From Cheiracanthium punctorium (taxonomy: Eukaryota; Arthropoda; Arachnida; Araneae; Cheiracanthiidae), in contig JAWZYV010000114.1 in the NCBI GenBank assembly GCA_038373885.1, positions 310,001 through 374,000 of the forward strand: 64,000 nt of DNA. Direction: 5' to 3'. Shown piece after piece: positions 35,952 to 47,794 of the stretch. The translations under genes and the position numbers were made by a program. The first letter of the stretch is position 1; each line of letters starts with the position of its first letter. Under the pieces are notes generated by a model, which saw only the letters and a program-made list of their open reading frames with translations, ran no database searches and was not told the origin of the DNA.

Positions 35952-36317
35952 ATGTCGAAAAGAAAGCGCGCTGCAGTAATAGGCGCAGGCCTTTGCGGCA
36001 TTGGAGCCATGAAGTCCTTGCAGCTGGAAGGCTTCGACGTCACTTGCTTCGAGAAAACGGGGTACGTCGGCGGATTGTGGAGATATCACGATGACGACAC
36101 TGACGGTGTGGCGTCAGTCATGAAAACCACCATAATCAACACGAGCAAAGAACTAGGGGCCTTCAGCGACTTTCCCCCGCCAGCCAACTACCCGAACTAC
36201 ATGCACAATTCCATGATGTACGACTACATTCAGAAGGCTGCAGAGAAAGTCAATGCTTTGCAGAACACTAAGTTCTACCAAGAAATTGAGAAAATTGAAA
36301 AAGCAGATGACTACGAG
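35952..36317 (+). CDS. Flavin-containing monooxygenase, coding exon 1
   Basis: FMOs are ER-associated enzymes that use FAD, NADPH and O2 to oxygenate nitrogen or sulfur in xenobiotics and metabolites. This exon gives residues 1-122. AAVIGAGLCGIGAMKSL (GxGxxG at 11-16) is the FAD Rossmann loop, with E34 in place to bind the FAD ribose. YVGGLWRY (38-45) and NTSKELGAFSDFP (63-75) are family motifs. The ATG at 35952 sits at the usual distance from GxGxxG for FMOs. The exon ends at TACGAG|GTACAAG, phase 0. The next exon starts at 43765. Codons are GC-richer than the surroundings. Paralogue identity cannot be fixed from sequence alone. Confidence 0.93.
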
Positions 36318-37267
36318 GTACAAGACATATTTTTTTTTCACTCTGATTTAACCTTCAATAAAAAAATCTCAAGTACAGAAATCGCTCTAAAAAATGTCTG
36401 AAGTAGTATCCATTCTAAAATATGTTATTTCTTATGGCTACATTGGAACTCAATCCATATAAATCTGGCTACTCACTGTACAAATAAACAGAAAACATTA
36501 AAATTAAAAACAAAAAAATTAAGATAAATTAACATTGATGACCAAAACATCTTAAAAACAGATAAAAACAAATTTGAAAGCAACTTTAAATTAGGATAAA
36601 AAATAGAAAAGCTAGAAGCACAATAACAAAAAAGTCTGCGTGATCAGGGCATCATTTCTTTGGCTCTCCAATAAAGAGTACATCGTGCTTTATTCATTTT
36701 TTCCGTTTTACACGGAACACATACATCAGAGTTCAAATTCCCTATTTTGGCCAGATGTTCGCACAGGCAGTCAGGTTCAGTTAGTTCTCAGTCTAAAATT
36801 GGCAGCAGCCTCTTTGCGAGTTTTTCCCACCAAATTTTTTTTTCCAGTTATCTTTGATAAACTCCCAGACTTTTCCCTAGGCTTTAGACAAAAAAGGAGT
36901 ACTATCCAATGACATAATTTTATCCCGTATAATTCTTCTATAGGATTCAAGGTGAATAGGAATAGCACTCTGTCCAGAAACTTCTTCTGTACTTTTTTTT
37001 TTTTTTTTTTTTTTTTTTCCCCCGAAGGTCTACTTTTCGTATCCATCAAATCCGACACGTGATAGAATCCACGATATACTCGCATTTACAATTTTCGTTA
37101 AGAAGCTTGATATATTGTTTTATATTGTTGTTAATTTTGGAATTGGACTGTCTTTGAAAAATCACTCAAATTATGTGTGTTTTTTACAAAGTTTTTTAAT
37201 TACTTTGGACTGTCTTTGTAAAGCAATTGCTTCAATGGTAGATCCAAAATCACCAGAATAGCTGCGT

Positions 37268-37519
37268 CTAAGGAGGAACGCATTTTAGATATAGGGTTTT
37301 TCCCCTATCCAAGAAAATTGCGAATATTTCAGCATCAAAGCTAGCGAAAAGTTTGCCAACCTGAGAGAAATCAGAAAACAATGTGTTATAAGCACCAGCA
37401 GAGTCTTTGAGTTTTGAGCCAATCGTAAATACCCGGATCCACTCTGGTTCTGGATATTTGTCTTTCGGTATTGAGAGTGTGATTGTTTTGAAAATTAAAT
37501 CCAAGGTATCTTTTTTAAT
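37268..37519 (-). pseudogene. Retrotransposon RNase H fragment
   Basis: The minus frame contains RVFTIGSKLKDSAGAY, FSQVGKLFASFDAEIFAI. Compare the jockey/R1-type RNase H pattern YTDGSK...GAG...F.DAEI.AI. The first catalytic Asp is replaced (FTIGS instead of YTDGS) and the second half is missing. A dead relic in FMO intron 1, antisense to the gene. Confidence 0.6.
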
Positions 37520-37861
37520 ATAATTATCCACATCTAGATGACGAGGCACTCCTAAGAAACCTAATGGATTCACACACAGTCTTCGGTGCCATTTGATAAT
37601 ATACAGAAACACTGCGTTTTTTTCTTTTTTCTTCTAATGTTGCATAACTTTTCTAGGTTTACAGTTCAGAAGGCATTGCACAGTTCATAAAAATGCATTT
37701 TGAATTTTTCTTTTTCCTCATGTCTCTAACGTAATTTGCTTCCTTTTAAAACTTTTCAAAAGTTTCATCCATTTTAATGGAACACCTTTCAAAAAGTGGT
37801 TCAAGACATTTCTGTAAGTAAGTTTCACTTAGAACTCGGAATACTAAACGAAAAAAAATTC

Positions 37862-38082
37862 CCCCCACGGCCGGCCGCTGCCTTGCAAGGCTTTGGCCAC
37901 AACGGGCCGGAATTGTTGCCACTTTATTATGGGGCTCCTAGTAGGTGGACCAACGTCACCCCCTATGAAGGGACGGCCAAATGACAACCACGCCCAGTCG
38001 GGGATCGAACCCCGACAGCCGGTAGTTGAATCCGAAACCGTAGTACGGTGCTTTACCCTCCATACAATCCGGTCGGCCTAAA
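37862..38082 (-). repeat. tRNA-derived SINE
   Basis: On the minus strand: GGCCGACCGGATTGTATGGA, then GGCTGTCGGGGTTCGATCCC with a perfect B box GGTTCGATCCC, then a GC-rich body ending in GGCCGGCCGTGGGGGG. It is a different family from 28805. GC content contrasts sharply with the flanks. Confidence 0.7.
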
Positions 38083-39330
38083 CGAAAAGTTTTACAATGA
38101 ATATCACAGAACTTGTTTTGAGTAACAAGTGTTTGTTCTCCATTATTTTTTACTTTTCCCGAAGACGGCAGCTTATATTAATGTGTAATTCAGAGTTTCT
38201 AGTATTCTTTCTGGAGATTTCTTATATGCGTTTAAGTAATCATCACCGGAGAAGAAACTAATGATATCATAGAGAACGACAGATCTACGAATAACGCAGC
38301 CTACACCAACGAACTAACCGTCAACGACACTCTATATTATACAGGCAGTTTTAGAGTTTTGTGGTGTGAAAGTTTTTTCTCAGAATCCGTTCTAACGATT
38401 TTTTTTTAAATTTGCATAAGACTTTAATCAGTGCTTAAATCGGAGAGTAATGTCATCCGTTTATTTAGGAAAACTCGTTTTTTTTTTAATTTAATCCAGT
38501 TTAAATATGGAATTATTTAGTTCCCGCGTATTAATACTGAAACAACTTCAATCGGGTGGTTGGTTGCGCATAACCAACCGGTTTCGCTGAAGAGTTGTAA
38601 GCCCCGCTTATTTCAGCAGCCGCACGTATCGTTAGTCTTGCAAAAGTCAGAGTTTCTTTTGCACCTAGAGCATGCGCAGGGCAGGATTTCCCATAAAGGC
38701 CGCTGCAGATACCCAGAGACCGTCGCTGGCCGCTTGGCCAATTATCACTTGTAAGCAATAAATTTTTTGCACGAGAAGAAAGCAGGAGATACTCCGGACA
38801 GTAGGTAATTGGGGACCGTGGATAATATTGCGGTTTTCACCCCATCTATTGTTCGGTAGAGGGTTGCAGCGTCCAAACCCGGTCAAATTTCCCCGTTCAA
38901 ATACATTGTAGCCGCGACAGTCTCTGGGTATCTGCAAAGGCCTTAAGGCCAACTTAGGCCATGGCCTTGGGCGCAGCGGTCTAAAGAGCGCAGAACAAAA
39001 TCTCCCCTGCAGAAGAATCACGGATGAGGAAAAGGACTGGAAAGGGGGGGGGATTCCTTTTTTCCCCAGTACAATTTCTTATCTATAGAAAACCCATGTG
39101 TGGAGATCCATTAACCCTCCCCCTCACAGACACAGAATTGCTCGCAGAGCACCCCAGCACAGACCATGTCCAAGTCGACGACATGTGTCGCAGAACTAAG
39201 AGATCCGCTGCAGAACAATCACATTGAAGAAAGGAGGTTTACCGGAGAGAACAATTATTCAAAGTAAGTTACCATCGAAAAGGCATCTGACCGTCTGTGC
39301 TCTTCCGATATCCCAACGTTCCCGAAAAAA
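38083..39330. other. Intronic sequence with a small inverted GC-rich pair
   Basis: GCAGATACCCAGAGACCGTC (near 38704) reappears inverted and slightly changed near 38915. Nothing coding is recognised. Confidence 0.5.
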
Positions 39331-39335
39331 AGAAC

Positions 39336-39362
39336 CACACCACACACACACACACACACACA
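39336..39362. repeat. (CA)n microsatellite
   Basis: A CA run just ahead of the zinc-finger-like frame. Confidence 0.9.
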
Positions 39363-39373
39363 GAACGGTAAAT

Positions 39374-40204
39374 ATGTCTACTCGAGAAAAGGCCTGTTGC
39401 TTTGAGTGTAATGCGTCTATAATTTCAAAAAATTTGAAAACACATTATCAGCGCTTTCATCCAAAAGATACCGGTGAAACATCGCGCAATTAATGAAGCG
39501 AGCATTTCTGGTTTCTTAATTCCATCTAAACCATAGGTTCCCAACCTTTTTTGAACTGGTGCCTCCTTTTCTAGTGAATATTTCAATGCCGCCCCCCCCT
39601 CCCACTCCAGAGAAACAAGAGCGTACATAATGCATGGTGAAAACAAGAATTAAATTTAAATGAAATTACTAATAGATAGAATATTATTGGAATTGAAACG
39701 CTACTGAATTTCTTCTTCATTTAAAAAAGAGGAATAAAAGTTTTAGCTTGCCTGTTATAAGGACAGGCAGGGGTTTTGATGATACGAAGTAATAGATAAT
39801 AAACTATTGCTTTCTAAATAAATAAATTGACAGTTTCAGAGAACAATCAAAACGCATACTTAATTATATTAAAAAGTATTTTTATTAAAATATTATCACC
39901 GTAATTTTTAAGTCTTTTTTAGACTATATTTGTTAATCTTCCACCGCCCCTCCGTGCCATATCAACGTCCCCTAATTTTCCTACTGCCCCCTGAAAGCCT
40001 CAAACGCCCACAAGGGGGCGTTATCGCCCACGTTGGGAACCTATGATCTAAACTATCGATCGCCAGAAAAAGTGCATTCTGATTCTGATATGTTACCAAT
40101 AAAAATGCCGAGAACAGAAACTGATACCGAAGTTTTGAAGAAAGTTAAACAAGATTTGACAAAGTCAAAAGAATCTTTACCCAATGTGGACGCTGCTAAT
40201 GAAG
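39374..40204 (+). pseudogene. Zinc-finger-like frame split by a hAT element
   Basis: 39374-39493 encodes a 39-residue start with CFEC and HYQRFH, a C2H2/BED-like finger (Cx2C...Hx4H). After the hAT element at 39532-40045, coding-like sequence continues (VHSDSDMLPIKMPR, LKKVKQDLTKSKESL) to NEG|GTAAGC at 40204/40205, a good splice donor. The two parts are not in one frame, so either a frameshift or a missed intron separates them. It could be the N-terminus of a hAT-like transposase or of a host zinc-finger gene nested in the FMO intron. I cannot tell which. Confidence 0.4.
39532..40045. mobile_element. hAT-type non-autonomous element
   Basis: Starts CATAGGTTCCCAACC and ends GTTGGGAACCTATG: 14-bp exact inverted ends, of the kind seen in Charlie-like hAT elements. 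A perfect 8-bp duplication ATCTAAAC flanks it (39524-39531 and 40046-40053). 514 bp, no transposase. Confidence 0.92.
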
Positions 40205-40496
40205 GTAAGCGGAGAAAACGCCACTTTTAATAGTACTCTACTTTTAATAGTTTTATGATGTAACACAGTCGTTATATGCTAGTGCTAGTTGATGAGGCAA
40301 GGAGCATAGCCAGAATTTTTTTTCGGCGGGTTGTATGAGATATAATTTTGTATTGATAAACTTAATTTCTTAATGACGACAAAAATCTGAAAGCTCTTAC
40401 TTACTCATTTTGAAAGTTTCGCAAGCGGATATATCCCGATATCCCATCACTGATTACGACGCTCCTGCAGTGACGTTATAAATGAGAAGGGAAGTA

Positions 40497-40746
40497 CCAG
40501 GTTGTAACGAAAGTTTTCCGCCAACAAAAAGTTAATGCGGGTAGTAATCACCACCCACATCTATGATTTTCTGCCAACGTTTTGGTAGTTTTTCAAAGCC
40601 TTCGGCCCAGAAACATGGGGGCGCGAGACCAAAAACATAACTTTCAAATGCCAAAAATCGTTTGACAAAATATGAGGAAACAGGCCATCGCGAACTGTTT
40701 TCTGAAATCATATCTGCGGTGGCGGGAAACTTTCGTTACGACCTAA
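40497..40746 (-). mobile_element. Internally deleted mariner element
   Basis: Ends CCAGGTTGTAACGAAAGTTT and, inward from the right, TTAGGTCGTAACGAAAGTTT. TA flanks both sides (40495-40496 and 40747-40748). On the minus strand 40609-40532 encodes the transposase C-terminus, LPKRWQKIIDVGGDYY then a stop, as in mariner transposases. The catalytic part is deleted. Confidence 0.85.
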
Positions 40747-40748
40747 TA

Positions 40749-42477
40749 TTTATTATTGTGTGTATTATTTCTATGGTAGGAAAAGGGGAGGGCTTTGGGG
40801 CTCGAGCCCCACATACCTTTGGAGGATGATAGAAAATAACCATTTATCGGTGTCTTTTTCAGTGTCCAGAATCCATAGAAACATAGTGAGCCCCCCCCCC
40901 TCCCCCCCAAACCTACTGAATTGCTACGCTACTGCGCCCCAATCGGATTGAGGGGAGACCTAGCATTGAGTAATGGCTTATTATTACTGGTTTTCTTTTT
41001 ATAAGTGCAAGAGTTTATTCTGATTCATGGTAATTTATCTTGTTAGCTCTTTGTTTTTAAATAATATATTTTAGAATAAGGAAGATTTTTATATAATTTT
41101 TTTTATATATTTTTTTTTAATATTCAAATTAAACATTGGTACTCTTTAAAGATGCCTTTTTAAAAATTAAATTATGGTATTAATAAGTCAAAAACAATTT
41201 TTAAAAGATTTTCTTTAAATTAAATGTTAGTGTAATTGTAATGTTTTTAAACAAATTTTTGAATGCTAAAAAAAAACCCAGCAACACGTTTTAAAGTAAA
41301 ATGGTTTAAAATGATTTAAAACTCATTTAATAAAATGTAAAATATTGGCTTTATATAACTGTGATTAAAATTAATAGTTAATTAGTTTTGTTAGAATAGT
41401 TTTAATAATTATGCTTACTATTTTTGATATTGAAAAGCTTATTGCCCCTCACAGACTTTGATTGAACATCTGTAAGCCTTCTTATGAGAAAGCTTAAACT
41501 TTCTACATCACCTCATTAATGCAAGTGAGTATATTCTACTTATTGGGAATTTCTGTAAGAGGGCTGTATAAAAAGTAAAAGTTTGTATTTATTTACATTT
41601 AATTTCCTGAAATTTTTATTCGACACCATAAAGTAACTTTGTAATTAATTATCTATGTCTAAGATCAATAATTAAAGAGGAAAACTCAAGAAAATAAGTG
41701 CTATAACAGTATTCACTTTATCTGCAAACAATCATCTGATCACTGACATTAACGATAACTCTTTGCGATTTAAACGAAGCGATTTTCTGGTTTTATCTGA
41801 TCCAGTCTTCGAATTTCTGTACCAGCTTCGAATGTTGCGGTAGGAATACTGACGGACGTCTGACGTGTCCAAAAATCGCACGAAGTTTACAATGCAATCC
41901 TCTGTTTTGCGAGGACTTTTCATAAGTTTCTCAAAACTGAACTGTTTCGTGGCTTTAAATGGTAAAATTCGGGGTCTTCCTATCGATATGATAATAGATA
42001 ATGTAAATTATCTGACAATCTTAAAAAAAAAACTGTACTTTATAAAACACCTTTTTTACGTGACATATAGTGCTGATGAGAAAAAGCGAATTATTATGCA
42101 TATTAAATTGGAATTATTGATCAGTTTTTCGAGGGGGGGGCGCAATTATGGCTTTTGGCCTAGGGCGCAAAAATGTGTAAATCCGGCCCTGAGCATGCGC
42201 ATTGCCGATTTCACGAAAATTCTTCAGAAGCTAGAGAAAAAGGACGGTATATTTGGTTACAACCGCTTTCTTCCGACACTGGTCTGTTTTTTCTCGGGCG
42301 GAGGGGGGGGGGTTGAACCTTTACTACATTAGTTTATTTTGGCTTGTGCTCAAGGGATGCGAGGAAAGTTTCGATTTTTGCATATTTATTTACATAACTT
42401 AGTGTCAAGCAAACTTCTGAAGTTCGTCCGTGAAACTAATTTATCTTCTGATCATACCCCTGAAAAGTAATGATATC
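40749..42477. other. No gene recognised
   Basis: C-runs at 40890-40908 and a hAT-like end GCTACGCTACTG near 40923 whose partner is unclear. An open frame of 155 codons at 41865 has no recognisable domain. Confidence 0.5.
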
Positions 42478-43067
42478 CCCATACAAAAACCCTTAACGGG
42501 TTGAAAGTTAGACGCAAAATTTTATTTTATAGCTATAGGGATTTCAAATATGGAACTTAAAAATAATGATATCAAATTTTGAGTGACGCCCTGATGTGTC
42601 TTTATAAGATTTGTTTTTAAATTTCATTACAGTTACTTTTGTTTTATTTTTTAAAGATTTACACATTCAGGCAAGTGCTTTTAATTATCAAATAAACTGT
42701 CAAATATATCACACTTTCACAGAACCTATATTATGTATTCAAATGAATTTATTTCAGTAATTTATCTTCTGCGTCACGCTATCTAAAAGACAAGCAAAAT
42801 TTACGTAAATGTTTACTTTGTGTCATAGTATTCAAACTAAGGGAAATGTATTAAAATAGATAGTGTGCTACAAGAAAACATTTACGCAAATTTTTCTTGC
42901 ACTTTTCGATAGCGTGACACAAAAGATATTAAATTATCGAAATAAATCCGTTTGAATACATAATACAGTCTTGGTGATTCCCCTAACATGAAACCCTAAA
43001 ATTCATTTAGCTATACAGTAAAGTGCTGTGTCAAAAACTTTTAGCCCGCTAAGGGTTTTTGTATGGG
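42478..43067. mobile_element. Fold-back element with long inverted arms
   Basis: The outer ends CCCATACAAAAACCCTTAAC and, inward from the right, CCCATACAAAAACCCTTAGC match. Inner inverted blocks also match, for example TATGTATTCAAATG with CGTTTGAATACATA and GTCACGCTATC with GATAGCGTGAC. Nearly the whole right half pairs with the left. No target duplication was clear, so the class is open. Confidence 0.75.
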
Positions 43068-43764
43068 TCATTAACTACCCTCAGAAATTACAAACGACCG
43101 AGAAGAGGACTTCTGTAACTACGGATTTTCTGTGCACGTACAGGTGGCCTTCAGTGGCCAATCGATTATTAAACTTAAATAATTCTCCGGTTACTAGTCC
43201 GACACCCTTTCCCAATCTGTTTAGGGTTCCCCTCCCCTACTGGCCCTAAAAATGATTTATTCAGAAAGCCTTTTTATGATCTAGAGTTGGTAACGTGACA
43301 CCAGAACCTAAAAATCATTGTTTTGACTATTTAAAGATGTTTTTTTCATATAAATATTTAACTTTAATGTGAATAAAATTTGCTGAAAGCCCTACTCTAC
43401 TTAAGCCCCGAAATGGGCGGTGTTTACTTTACTATATGTAAGTCTGTTTTTTCTAGAGAGAAACTTGTTCTTTCTTGGAAAAGATTGGTTTTAAAGTATT
43501 TTTTTAAACAAAAGAAATCAACAATTTGTCTCATGTCAATTTATTCTCGTAGAGTATTGGAAAGCATTGGCAAAATAACATAAACCTTTATATTTCATGC
43601 AGTTTCTTTATAGTGCTCGCAGTTTATATTTCGGGTAGCTCTATCCCTTAACAAAATTGACGGTTTTTCAACTATTTTTTTTTTAATTGTTAACAACTGA
43701 AGTCTTTTCTTATGATTGCAATCCACAATCTGTATACCATATTCTTTTTGTTTTTCCTGACTAG
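43068..43764. other. End of FMO intron 1
   Basis: AT-rich, ending in a T-rich tract and the acceptor CTGACTAG at 43764. Nothing else recognised. Confidence 0.6.
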
Positions 43765-44031
43765 AAAACTGGACGCTGGAAAGTTACATGCAAAAACACA
43801 CAAACAGGCGAAATGTTCAACGACATTTTCGACTGCGTGGCAGTTTGCATAGGTCATCATGTTTATCCGAATATTCCTACATTTCCCGGACAGGAAGAAT
43901 TCACCGGGAAGATCATTCATTCTCACAGCCTGAAGAATTCCAAAGGCTTCGATGACCTGAGAGTCGTTGTGGTAGGAGTGGGAAATTCCGGGATGGATGC
44001 AGCCGTGGAACTGAGTTCTGTGGCTAAACAG
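43765..44031 (+). CDS. Flavin-containing monooxygenase, coding exon 2
   Basis: 89 codons, residues 123-211, phase 0 on both sides (acceptor TTTTTCCTGACTAG, donor CAG|GTAAGAA). KTGRWKVTC leads into FDCVAVCIGHHVYPNIPTFPG, a typical FMO middle section. VVVVGVGNSGMDAAVELS (189-206) holds the NADPH-binding GxGNSG. The FMO-identifying motif FxGxxxHxxx(Y/F) appears as FTGKIIHSHSL (168-178), so the last position is Leu instead of an aromatic residue. Spacing between the two GxGxxG loops (about 180 residues) equals that of vertebrate FMOs, so no exon is missing between exons 1 and 2. Confidence 0.93.
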
Positions 44032-45016
44032 GTAAGAAATCTCAGTAAATTCTGACTTCATGAGGAATTGGGTTTAGCGACACCGTATAACAGTGGAGTC
44101 ATGACTTACACGAGGGATGCGTTCCAAGAATCTCCGCGTAAGTGAAAATTTCGCGTTGTGAGATAGGGTATGAATGTATACGACTCTTCGAAACACATAC
44201 ACAATAATTTTACTTTTATAGAAACTAACCCTTATAAACTATTCCCTTACTATTTATTATCATTTCCCATGTAAAGTAATTAATAAATTATTGTTAGCTC
44301 TTCTTACTATTGGAGAAAATCTAGCATTGCTAGTGAGGAGAAATATCCATAAAGATAGCATAAGATAGATCGCGCTGTAGCTTGAAACCACTGTACCATC
44401 AAAACAGCTGAAAAAATACCCCAATGAACAGCCCTAAAGAAAAATGCCTCCCTCACAAGAAGAACAGAACCTTTTGTTATGCGGCTGTTTAATGAAAGGT
44501 GGGTAAAATCCTTTAACGAAGAACATTGAAATGCGGCAGACATCCCCATACTCCCCAGGTTTAAGTCTTAGTAACTTCATTCCTAAGATGAAGGGAACCA
44601 CTTTGGAACGGTTCTGAAGCAAATGTCAGAGACTCTTCCAGAGAGGCAGTAGTCCTAATAGCAATAACCCATCGGTCGATTAGAGGCGAGTGTGTTTAAT
44701 CAGAGGAGAAGGAGCAATGGCCAATCACGGCTTTTCATCCAAATAAGGGAAATTTCATCGGCAACTGGTACAAAATGTCCGCTCGGAGGGGTGGGTAGGG
44801 GGGGAGGAATAAAGCTGATCATCGTTCCCCGATGACTCCGATGAAATAGTAAAAAAGAAACCGATGAGAAACCTATAAACTGTTTAAAATATATTTGTTA
44901 ATAAAAAATAAACGACTGGCTGCAAAATTTTCAAAAAATGTCCGTTCTGTTTATTATGTTTTCGTTTTTTAGATGCTAACTTTCCGCTTTTCTGAAAAAA
45001 AAGGGAAAAAATTATT

Positions 45017-45090
45017 CCTCCACCGGGTCAGAACACTGAGCGAACGGAATCACAGACTAGCGCTCTACCACTGCGCCATCCAGACTTATC
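45017..45090 (-). repeat. tRNA-like relic (SINE head)
   Basis: On the minus strand: CTGGATGGCGCAGTGGTAGA, an excellent A box, then GTGTTCTGACCCGGTGG as a weak B box. The spacing and arms do not make a full cloverleaf, so it is a SINE head or dead tRNA. Confidence 0.5.
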
Positions 45091-46154
45091 ATGTATCAGC
45101 CAAAGATTGTGGAGTCCCGGTTATTTTAGTCTGAGATTGCTATTTTGGGTGAAATTTTGACAAGTGCTGTTCAGCTATTATTAATAGTAGTCAAATTATT
45201 CGATTGGTAAGAAATTTCACTTTTTACCAATGTATGTAAGTAGCAAAAACATTCAAAATTAATAATTAAAAATCAATATTGCACATTGTATAGGAATTTT
45301 AGTGTGATTTTTAACTTTCATATTTCTTGGATAACTTTTAAAAATTAACCGATTTCTGTTCTTGTTGTTTGCATTACGGAGGTTTCAAAAGAGTTGCTCA
45401 TTTTAATGAAGTTTTCATTATCTATGCATATATAAATACGCTAAGCAAAACGTTAGTGGCCCTTTTGCAGCGCACTGCGCGAACGGATGGCCGTGAAATT
45501 CCACACAGTTAAAGTTCGTATGGAATTATCTGTGCGAATTTTAAAATTTTGTGTAGTATGCTAATGCACCGTAAAAATTAGAGAAGTAATTTGGCACGCA
45601 GTATTTCGCGCCAAGTCGGCTCCAATCTTTGTCGGCCATTGTTGTGTCCATTTTGAAATAACAACACTTAGTTTCAGCAGTAAGGGTTATATACTCTTAC
45701 AACAAAATTTGCAAAAAGTGGAATTATTCCCCAGTTTGGTGATACGCCAATGACTAAAATGTGCTTTAGCAATGTGCTTGGCGACTTTTTTTAGATGGCG
45801 ATAAGTGCGCGAAGTGTTGTAGATTCCATGTTTAAAAGCTGTGGAAAACCTTAAAGGAGAGAATAATATTTACTATTCGTTCCGGGCAGGTCGGAATCAA
45901 AGAGACGCTACACAGAAACGCGCCAATTCGACAATTTCTTCATAACCTCCCGCCAGGCAGTATGCTAAAGCAAATTTTCTCCAAAAATATTATTGAAGAA
46001 ATACCTCAGCAATTAAGAGGGAGTGAAAATAATATTATTAATGAAGTGTATGGAAATATTTCCGAAAACATAATCTCAGATAACACATTGAAGTCAGTTA
46101 TAATAGAACCTAAAAATGATGATTGGACTTTTATTAATATTAATAATCGAATAT

Positions 46155-46465
46155 TAGGCGCGGATCCAAGGGGAGGGCAGTGGGGGCGATGGCTCCCTCT
46201 TGGGCGAAGTCCAAAAATCTGTCAAAATATATTATGAAAGTATAATGAAAATTATGTAGCCTTTTTCTAAGAGGTGTATTGCGGGTACTACTCCCTGTCC
46301 TTTTTAATCATCGCTCATATATAGATTTTATCAGTAAAATAATTAATTACATTAATTGTTATAATACATTATAATAATTAATTATAAAATGATTTTGCGT
46401 ATTCTACCCCCCTGTTTCAGGTACAAAATCGCCCCCTCCTTGAGTAATTTCTAGATACACCCCTG
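46155..46465. mobile_element. hAT-type MITE in the helicase pseudogene
   Basis: Ends TAGGCGCGGATCCAAGGGG and, inward from the right, CAGGGGTGTATCTAGAAATT. Flanked by TCGAATAT (46147-46154) and TCAAATAT (46466-46473), an 8-bp duplication with one change. Helicase reading resumes with DGEHITV right after it. Confidence 0.75.
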
Positions 46466-46582
46466 TCAAATATCTGATGGAGAACATATCACCGTAGCTG
46501 CGATAAAATAATTTGCTTTGATGACAGTGAAATCAATAACTATCCAGTAGAGTTTTTAAATTCTTTGACTGTGAGTGGTTTG

Positions 46583-46977
46583 GTTTTTCTTTTCTTTTCT
46601 TTTCGGTTAGCCGGGAGCATGTGAAAAAGGGCCAAATAATTGTAATCTGCGCGAAATGCTTACAAACCTAAAGCGATTCCAGTACATAGTTGTTTATCCC
46701 TTTCCATATTTTGGAAATTTAATTTAATTTCGTATTTTTATTCAATTCCATTCGTTTTCAGAAATTCCCCATTATGTAACCAATAAGCATACGAATTTCT
46801 TTTTAGTATATTGATATTTTTGTACTTATTTAATTCTGTATCTAAATCCTATTTTGTATACGGATTAAAATTTTCGCCTTTTTGGAGGGGAAAAGACAGT
46901 GTTTCAGAAGTAGTCTTTAAACGTTTCCCAGAAAAAACAGTTGGCGGGATTTGCACCTGGCTAAGAAAAACAACAGA
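46583..46977. mobile_element. 395-bp insertion with imperfect inverted ends
   Basis: Flanked by GTTTG on both sides (46578-46582 and 46978-46982). The left end is GTTTTTC(TTTTC)n followed by GGTTAGCCGGGAGC. The right end, inward, shows TTGTTTTTCTTAGCCAGGTG. Superfamily not assigned. It interrupts helicase codons SG and LPP. Confidence 0.6.
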
Positions 46978-47044
46978 GTTTGCCACCATATAAGTTAGTA
47001 AATTGCATCATTATACTAATAAGAAACTTAAATACAAAGGAAGC

Positions 47045-47794
47045 TATGAGGGAGTAGTCGGAGGACGATTAAGAGAAACGTTCCCTCGGCCGCTCACATG
47101 ACGTATAGTGTACAAAAGGGATTTGAGAAAAACTGACGGACAACTGGAATACACAAAAAAGCTGCACTTTATTGTAGGTATCTTCACAAAACAGTTATTA
47201 AAGAAACAAGTTCAATTACGCACCGCACATTGCTTCATAAAAAAAACACCAGGAACATATCTAATTGTTCCGGCCACACGGCATGCCGGAGTTCCATAAA
47301 AAAAACGAACACAACCTCCTCTGACGGAGAGCAATCGAGAAGTCTTGTCAAATCTTCCTACAAAAACTGCCAGCTCTCTACAGGTTGGCGAGTAAAATAT
47401 GAGCACTCATAAGCCACTGCCCCACGTGACAACCACCGTCCGGTAGGCGTAAACAATATAAAAATTTGAAACAAACGGATTAAATGATTGATGCCAAGAC
47501 AGAAGTGCCAGAATTTGGCGGATGCCAATACGTAAGGCTACAACCCCGTGAGAAAACACCGACGGAAGACCGGGAGACGCTATGAACTAACACAGCATAT
47601 GCTAAAGCGAAATTAATTTAGAAGGGAAACCCCGAAAAATCCCAGACATAGCGTCGCGCAAAAGGAAAGAATATTTTATCGAGCCGAAAAAACAAAGTGG
47701 AGAGAGATTAATACGGAATACGTAATTTTGATTTAGAAAGACGAAACATAGGAACATTATTTTAAGACGCGAAAAATATGTGAACTTCGTCACA
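47045..47794 (-). repeat. 3' LTR of the gypsy element
   Basis: Direct repeat of 57024-57772. On the minus strand it starts TGTGACGAAGTTCACATATT and ends near GACTACTCCCTCATA. Small differences from the 5' LTR are at GGCATGCCGG/GGCCTGCCGG, AAGCCACTG/AAGTCACTG and TACGTAAGG/TACGAAAGG. The outermost bases do not end in CA. Confidence 0.93.

Larger units (their letters stand above)
36318..43764 (+). other. FMO intron 1
   Basis: 7,447 bp bounded by GTACAAG and TTTTTCCTGACTAG. It is filled with decayed mobile DNA: an RNase H fragment, a SINE, a hAT element in a zinc-finger-like frame, a mariner relic and a fold-back. A T-run (36990-37018) is also present. Confidence 0.85.

Noticed and set aside
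36640..36912. Reverse-transcriptase motif GFRQKRSTIQ on the + strand
   Set aside because: Only one short match with no other RT motif before or after it; most likely chance.
40309..40935. Large hAT element with ends CAAGGAGCATAGCCA and GCTACGCTACTG
   Set aside because: The ends are only loosely inverted and no 8-bp duplication could be found.
41865..42332. 155-codon + frame
   Set aside because: Low-complexity composition, no domain, and it runs through G-runs and repeat-like sequence.
36318..43764. A missing FMO exon between exons 1 and 2
   Set aside because: Phase 0 junctions and the distance between the FAD and NADPH loops match the family without an extra exon.
44090..44640. Decayed DNA transposon starting CAGTGGAGTCATGAC
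   Set aside because: The motif GATGCGTTCCAAG looks repetitive, but no partner end or transposase motif could be supported.
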